A stretch of 64,000 nt of DNA from Limnoperna fortunei (Eukaryota > Mollusca > Bivalvia > Mytilida > Modiolidae), in the NCBI GenBank assembly GCA_944474755.1, contig OX104118.1, positions 87,713,860 to 87,777,859 of the forward strand, written 5' to 3'. Shown in pieces: positions 60,801-64,000 of the stretch. Numbering within the stretch: position 1 is the first letter of the stretch; each line of letters begins with the position of its first letter. The translations under genes were made by a program, and so were the position numbers. Below the pieces are notes generated by a model, which had not been told where the DNA came from, did not search any database, and saw only the letters and a program-made list of their open reading frames with translations.

Positions 60801-60854
60801 TGGTTTGTGTACAGTTATCAGGATGTGACACCTCATGGCAGTCCAGACAATAGA
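48652..60854 (-). CDS. Gene B: paralog of gene A (LU-CTLD part), partial
   Basis: Exons in transcript order: 60854-60781, 60543-60472, 56826-56685, (CTLD first exon not found), 52685-52595 and 48878-48652. All have AG acceptors and GT donors, and phases agree with gene A (1-0, 0-0, 0-1, then 0-1, 1-stop). The LU domain has ten Cys and the CCIGDKCN end. Shared strings with gene A LU2 include CYGFEKLG, LPAVQLGC and HPDNC, so it is a close paralog of the C-terminal half. Upstream ShKT and LU1 exons were not seen between 60,855 and 64,000. The gene may begin outside the window, or may be shorter than gene A. Loss or strong divergence of the CTLD first exon would make it a pseudogene; this cannot be decided here. 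Confidence 0.75.
48980..49365. repeat. Possible inverted-repeat element with poly-G/poly-C ends
   Basis: Starts with 15 G followed by taactaaggatacttttagg and ends with tacccaaaatataccaagtt followed by 13 C. The two ends are imperfect reverse complements (ggggtaact, then ata and ttttgggta-like parts). It sits in the last intron of gene B. Class unknown. Confidence 0.45.
49366..49793. other. Intron sequence of gene B, nothing recognised
   Basis: AT-rich, no array or exon seen. Confidence 0.5.
49794..52352. repeat. 35-bp satellite, about 73 units
   Basis: The unit holds gacagctcattaacgaggta and a tccgttaacaataat part. Variants are attaacg, atcaacg or atgaacg, and ccgtt or ccatt. The variant pattern repeats with a 420-bp (12-unit) period at about 50,100 and 50,520. 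It fills most of the intron between the last two CTLD exons of gene B. Since 35 is not a multiple of three, no long open frames arise. Confidence 0.97.
52393..52463. repeat. Diverged arm of the 47.1-kb foldback element
   Basis: Reads tttgtgagtgagttggtctt, then gatataccgataaat and ggtgtttaatcc, matching the right arm at 47,227-47,287 in order and spacing with many substitutions. No left arm is seen; the 35-bp satellite ends about 40 bp before it. Confidence 0.55.
52595..52685 (-). CDS. Gene B exon: CTLD middle part
   Basis: Acceptor ctttcag, donor gtaagt, phase 0 to 1, 91 bp. It encodes KYCKDHCAEMVYFHSLNDI, matching gene A's AFCQSNCAQLVKFSSKDEV in cysteine positions. The canonical GT donor contrasts with the GC donor of gene A. 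Confidence 0.8.
52686..54249. other. Gene B intron; expected CTLD first exon not found
   Basis: By synteny with gene A, the CTLD first exon should lie between here and 56,684. I searched the minus strand by eye for a CPxGF and GYCY pattern with a phase 1-0 frame and found none. Otherwise AT-rich sequence; two diverged copies of a 65-bp block containing cgtgacgaattcggacgg and cgtaacgaatacggacgt lie at about 54,090-54,220. Confidence 0.5.
54250..55850. repeat. 53-bp satellite, about 30 units
   Basis: The unit contains gcaggtgtagttatgttttg, ttggtgtgatgcgtttctcc and cgtgtacgtagga. Units vary by substitution and small indels (for example gaatacg for gagcagg), and unit order suggests recent block duplications near 54,780-54,960 and 55,500-55,730. 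The minus-strand open frames across it are repeat artefacts. It lies in a gene B intron. Confidence 0.95.
55851..56460. other. Gene B intron, nothing recognised
   Basis: Several diverged occurrences of ctcgaatcgca or ctcaaatcg suggest an old degenerate repeat of about 90 bp. No exon found. Confidence 0.4.
56465..56700. repeat. Minisatellite made of the exon end and 5' splice site of gene B LU exon 3
   Basis: Six units carry versions of gagatactcacgttt and gtgtggtcgggatcag. On the minus strand these are exon end (accacaccg) plus donor (gtgagtatc). The real exon end at 56,685 is the rightmost member, and the copies extend into the intron. Some copies keep gtgag, others have gcgaa or gtgaa. Confidence 0.85.
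56685..56826 (-). CDS. Gene B exon: LU domain last part and linker
   Basis: Acceptor ctttcag, donor gtgagt, phase 0 to 1. It encodes LCQTLQSSSGHIFGKRD and ICCIGDKCNAHP, then a Thr/Pro-rich linker. It parallels gene A's VCHMLYSPSGHVFGRKRD and CCIGDWCNKHP. Confidence 0.85.
56827..57261. other. Gene B intron between LU exon 3 and the 42-bp array
   Basis: No feature recognised. Confidence 0.5.
57262..59562. repeat. 42-bp satellite, about 55 nearly identical units
   Basis: The unit contains gttatcatataggacaaagg, ttgcaggaacctgg and ttgttgta. Units are almost identical; rare variants (cataaagg at 57,477 and 57,855; ggttacagg at 57,783 and 58,161) recur 378 bp apart, which is a 9-unit block duplication. 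Because 42 is a multiple of three and some frames lack stops, open frames of up to 770 codons (+) and 506 codons (-) exist. They contain only the repeat and I do not call them genes. It lies in the intron between LU exons 2 and 3 of gene B. Confidence 0.97.
59563..59859. other. Gene B intron between the 42-bp array and the MITE
   Basis: AT-rich; nothing recognised. Confidence 0.5.
59860..60317. mobile_element. 458-bp MITE with 20-bp terminal inverted repeats
   Basis: The left end ggttaacctctactaaatag (59,860) and right end ctatttagtagaggttaacc (60,298) are perfect reverse complements. ATAA flanks both sides directly (59,856-59,859 and 60,318-60,321). Two readings are possible: 20-bp inverted repeats with a 4-bp ATAA duplication, or a piggyBac-like element with 14-bp repeats starting CCTC and TTAA target sites. 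The inside is AT-rich with no transposase. Confidence 0.8.
60472..60543 (-). CDS. Gene B exon: LU domain middle part
   Basis: Acceptor ttttttgcag, donor gttagg, 72 bp, phase 0 to 0. It encodes RCYGFEKLGSDF and LPAVQLGCFEEK, nearly the same as the gene A LU2 exon. Confidence 0.9.
60781..60854 (-). CDS. Gene B exon: LU domain first part
   Basis: Acceptor tctttgtag, donor gtgtgg, 74 bp, phase 1 to 0. It encodes YCLDCHEVSHPDNC and TTACKDGK. Phase-1 entry predicts an upstream exon ending in phase 1, such as a ShKT or signal-peptide exon, which was not found before 64,000. Confidence 0.85.
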
Positions 60855-61880
60855 CTACAAAGAAGACAAGAAGTAAAATTAGGTTATACCATAAACACAT
60901 AGTTTATAAAAACAAATTTCGTTCATTGGGATTCTTGGTTTCTTTTGGCTAGTATGTGGCTGTGGTTCTTAACTGTATTTCAAGTTTAAATTATGTGTTA
61001 ATGCACAAGCCCATGAAAGGTAATTCTTCTGAATGTCTTCAGCGATCTAACAGAAGTGTTCTGAAATAAAACAACAGCTGCAAATGAGTTGATAGTCACA
61101 CGACCACGAAAGTGTGGTGATTACAAAACACCGCATAATAATCTCAATCGATACATCAACATAACCAATGCGTAATATAGCATTTCTCAGCGCAAATTGA
61201 CATTTAATATATAATTATGACTAAAACGTAAAGATATGAAGAAATAACATCCAACGCGTTTCTTGTTTAAATGAAGCACAATAAACATTTTAATAATACA
61301 ATCAGTGTATTAGACGATATATATAAGCGAATTAACTTATGTGGACGATTGTTTATATACACAGTAGACAACTTTATATCAATTATTGTATATTTTAGCT
61401 AAACAAGACTGCGAACGGTTGCCTATTTATACATTGAAGGAAAACAGCAAAGCAAACCGACCGCACAACAAGAGCCGAAAGTCAAGAAACGATTACAAAT
61501 CCTAAAATAGACAATACAAAACACTCACCAAATAAACAAAAGAAAAAAACCCAGAAAGTAAGCAACCCCTAACCCAATCAAAAACATGAATGATACCACA
61601 GATGTTTTTTTAATATATTATGCAGGTGAAGCACGTCGATTGTACGATAGGGCTCTAATTTATTTAATACTCGCATGAGAGAAAGTGAAAAAATTACAAG
61701 AACACGTTAGATAATAGTGTTCGAAAATATAACTCGGATTCGCGTTATAAGATAAATCACTTGGAAGTAAAAATCCGAAGAAATTTTGGAAAGTCTTATA
61801 GGTAAATCCTGGAAAGTCTTATAGGTAAATCCTGGAAAGTCTTATAGGTAAATCCAACAGTGAAGATATTAACTCATTAT
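60855..61880. other. Presumed gene B intron or upstream region
   Basis: AT-rich. The only structure seen is three tandem copies of a 23-bp unit containing ggaaagtcttataggtaaat at about 61,788-61,857. Confidence 0.5.
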
Positions 61881-63400
61881 TGTTGTTGTCAAAGAATTGA
61901 ACAAAGATATCGATATTACAGACGTAGATCAAAATATTCTTCCTGACCTTGGAAATGAATTTTTAAATTTTGCAATGTAAACAAAAATGAAATCATAAAA
62001 GCAATTCAAAACGCCAAAAATAATGAAAATGAGTCCCTTAGTACTACAGCAGACTGTATGATTCATGTATTTATTTACGTTTTAACCTCATTTTTGACAC
62101 GGGAATATTCACAGACGCTTGGTAATGTGGAAATATAATTCCAATATACAAGAATAAGGGTGAAAAAATAATTATAGACCTATAACATTGTTATCTCATC
62201 TTGGAAAAATTTTTCACGGCTATTCTTAATGATAGGCTTTGTAATTTTTTAAGAAACTATGTCGAAATTAAAAGAAAATCAATCTGGATTTCGCCAGGGA
62301 TAAAGTACATCTGATCATTTATTTTCATTATATGTTATTTGAACTAAAGATTAAAAGGAAGAAACTGCATTGTGCATTTATTGATTTTCAAAGAGCTTTT
62401 GACTCCATACAAAGAAATGTATTTATATTTAAACTGTTGAATAACAATATTAACGGCAAATTTCTTCGAATTATATGAATTCGTACAAAGATATACAATC
62501 TCGAATAGTTTATATTTTTTTTCGAAATCAGATAACTTCCCCTGCGAAGTAGGAGTTGTCAGGGCGAAATCTTTCTCCACCTTTATTTGCGATATTTATG
62601 AACGATTTGCATGACTATTTTTAAAATGAAAATTTGCATGGAATAAAATCAATTAGCTCGTTTACTTGCTGATAATAGCGAAAATTTACAGAAAATGTTA
62701 GATACATTTCAACTATATTGCACGCAAAGGCATCTGCATATTAATATCGAGAAATACAAAGATTCTCATAGCTTCTAATGTGAGAATACATAAAAAACTT
62801 AAATTCACAATTAATGATAAAGATGTAGAAATTGTTAAAGAATACAATTTTTAGGCATTTTTTTTTTACCAAAAGTGGTTCATTTCTTACAACTAGAAAA
62901 TAACTGAGTGAAAAAGGTTTAAGGGCTATGTAAACTGTACTCAAAAAAGATAGACAAAATAATTTATCCATTGAATGCTTATTGGACTTATTCGATAAAT
63001 GCATATCACCAATACATCTATATAGTTCTGAAGTATGGAGATTAAAAAAATGGAATTGCGAAAAAGAATCCATGTAAATTTTTCCAAGAGAATAATGCAC
63101 CTGAAAGAGTCAACTCCTGATTTTATTTTCTGTGCTGAAATAGAACGGTGTCCAATATATGTTCTAGTAAAAATCCGAATGATAAAGTTTTAGAGCAGAA
63201 TTGTAAATGGTAAGTAGAGCGTGATAACCAGCTAATTATATAATTATATAACTTTTGTCAGTTTTAACAAATATGGAATATAAAATAAGTGGCTTTCGAA
63301 TATTTATAATGTAAATTGTTAGTACTATGTTAAGATCTTATAAAACATTTTTAATCAGTCAAAAGTTGGTTTTCAACTGTTAGGCTCAAAACGTTGTTCA
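61881..63400 (+). mobile_element. Old, heavily mutated non-LTR retrotransposon fragment
   Basis: RT-family words appear in different frames: NYRPITLL (about 62,172), ENQSGFRQG (about 62,272), YFQRAFDSIQRN (about 62,382), a QGEI and LSP-like block (about 62,560), and ESTPDFIF (about 63,100), which corresponds to the C-terminal KSSTPNF region of CR1/L2-like elements. Many stops and frameshifts separate them. This is a different and much older family than the LINE at 1.8-6.1 kb. The minus-strand open frames over it are shadows. Confidence 0.75.
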
Positions 63401-64000
63401 TTGAGATGATAGATTATATGTGTAATTTTTTATTTTTGTTTTCTCAACTATACTGTTGCCTTTTTACTCTTTCTTATATTTCATAGTAATGTTGTGTATT
63501 TGGAATGTTTTTTTTACATTACGACAGGTTAAGCTAGTTTTTATCAAAATTAAGAAATAAGGAGTATGATGTTGTACTCATTTATACATAAGCTGGGTCT
63601 TTATATTCGATAAGTTTTTACCAAGAAAATAAGAATATATAGGCACAGCCCATGTATTAATGAGTACATTATACTAAGCATAAATTATTTCAATTCTAAT
63701 ATAACAAAATCCTGATTTTCGATTACAGCAGTCTCTATTGCTATGATTTTCTAGCCGCCCTGATGGACAATTTTCGGTCTGCAATGTACGGAGGACAAAA
63801 TACACTTTTACTAAACATTTATTAAATATTTTACCACAACGCGTCTTTGCTATGTCTTATTTCAATCCGAATTTCAAAATTCAACCGTTAATATTGTTAC
63901 GTGGTGAAACTTCTTTTGAAGTTAGGTCGCATTACGCGTGTGCAAGGTTGAAGACATATTGGGTAATATATCGTTTGACGTTATAAGCATACTAGTGACA
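63401..64000. other. AT-rich end of window with a hairpin
   Basis: Apart from the hairpin at 63,574-63,667 no feature is recognised. Confidence 0.5.
63574..63667. repeat. Imperfect hairpin, about 35-bp arms
   Basis: Left arm 63,574-63,608 (gtactcatttatacataagc then tgggtctttatattc) and right arm 63,633-63,667 (gaatatataggcacagccca then tgtattaatgagtac) pair with a few mismatches around a 24-base loop. It may be a foldback element or the end of the old LINE. Confidence 0.7.

Noticed and set aside
62741..63100. 119-codon minus-strand frame
   Set aside because: It overlaps the old LINE, whose coding strand is plus; it is an antisense shadow without a domain.

Overview
The window is non-coding-rich eukaryotic DNA, most likely from a mollusc and probably a bivalve. 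Signs are small exons with GT-AG borders in long AT-rich introns, tRNA-headed SINEs, APE-type LINEs, and extracellular Cys-rich domains (ShKT, Ly6/uPAR, C-type lectin). The organism call is inference; no species is claimed.

Two paralogous split genes lie tail to tail. Gene A (+) runs from 6,959 to 44,812 and encodes part of a signal peptide, then ShKT, LU (three-finger, Ly6/uPAR type), ShKT, LU and a C-terminal C-type-lectin-like domain (CTLD), in 11 recognised exons (about 434 codons; first exon not found). Gene B (-) runs from 60,854 down to 48,652; I find the three exons of one LU domain and the last two CTLD exons. Its middle CTLD exon was not found and its N-terminal exons probably lie outside the window. 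All ShKT and LU modules are bounded by phase-1 introns, the signature of class 1-1 exon shuffling.

Tandem arrays make up more than half of the window and sit in the introns of these genes: a 30-bp satellite of about 28.6 kb (11,841-40,473), a 35-bp array (49.8-52.35 kb), a roughly 53-bp array (54.2-55.85 kb), a 42-bp array (57.26-59.56 kb), and shorter ones. Four arrays visibly contain copies of the neighbouring exon-intron junction: three duplicate a 5' splice site with the exon end, and the giant satellite resembles the 3' splice site plus the start of the LU2 exon, linked to it by 47-bp intermediate units. This repeated seeding of tandem arrays at splice junctions in one gene family is the main discovery candidate.

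The rest is mobile DNA: a lightly damaged non-LTR retrotransposon at 1.85-6.09 kb, an older one at 61.9-63.4 kb, a full-length SINE with target-site duplications at 671-946, a second SINE at 46.4 kb, several foldback elements, and a 458-bp MITE-like element with 20-bp inverted ends at 59,860-60,317. The many long open frames inside the satellites are products of repeat periodicity, not genes.
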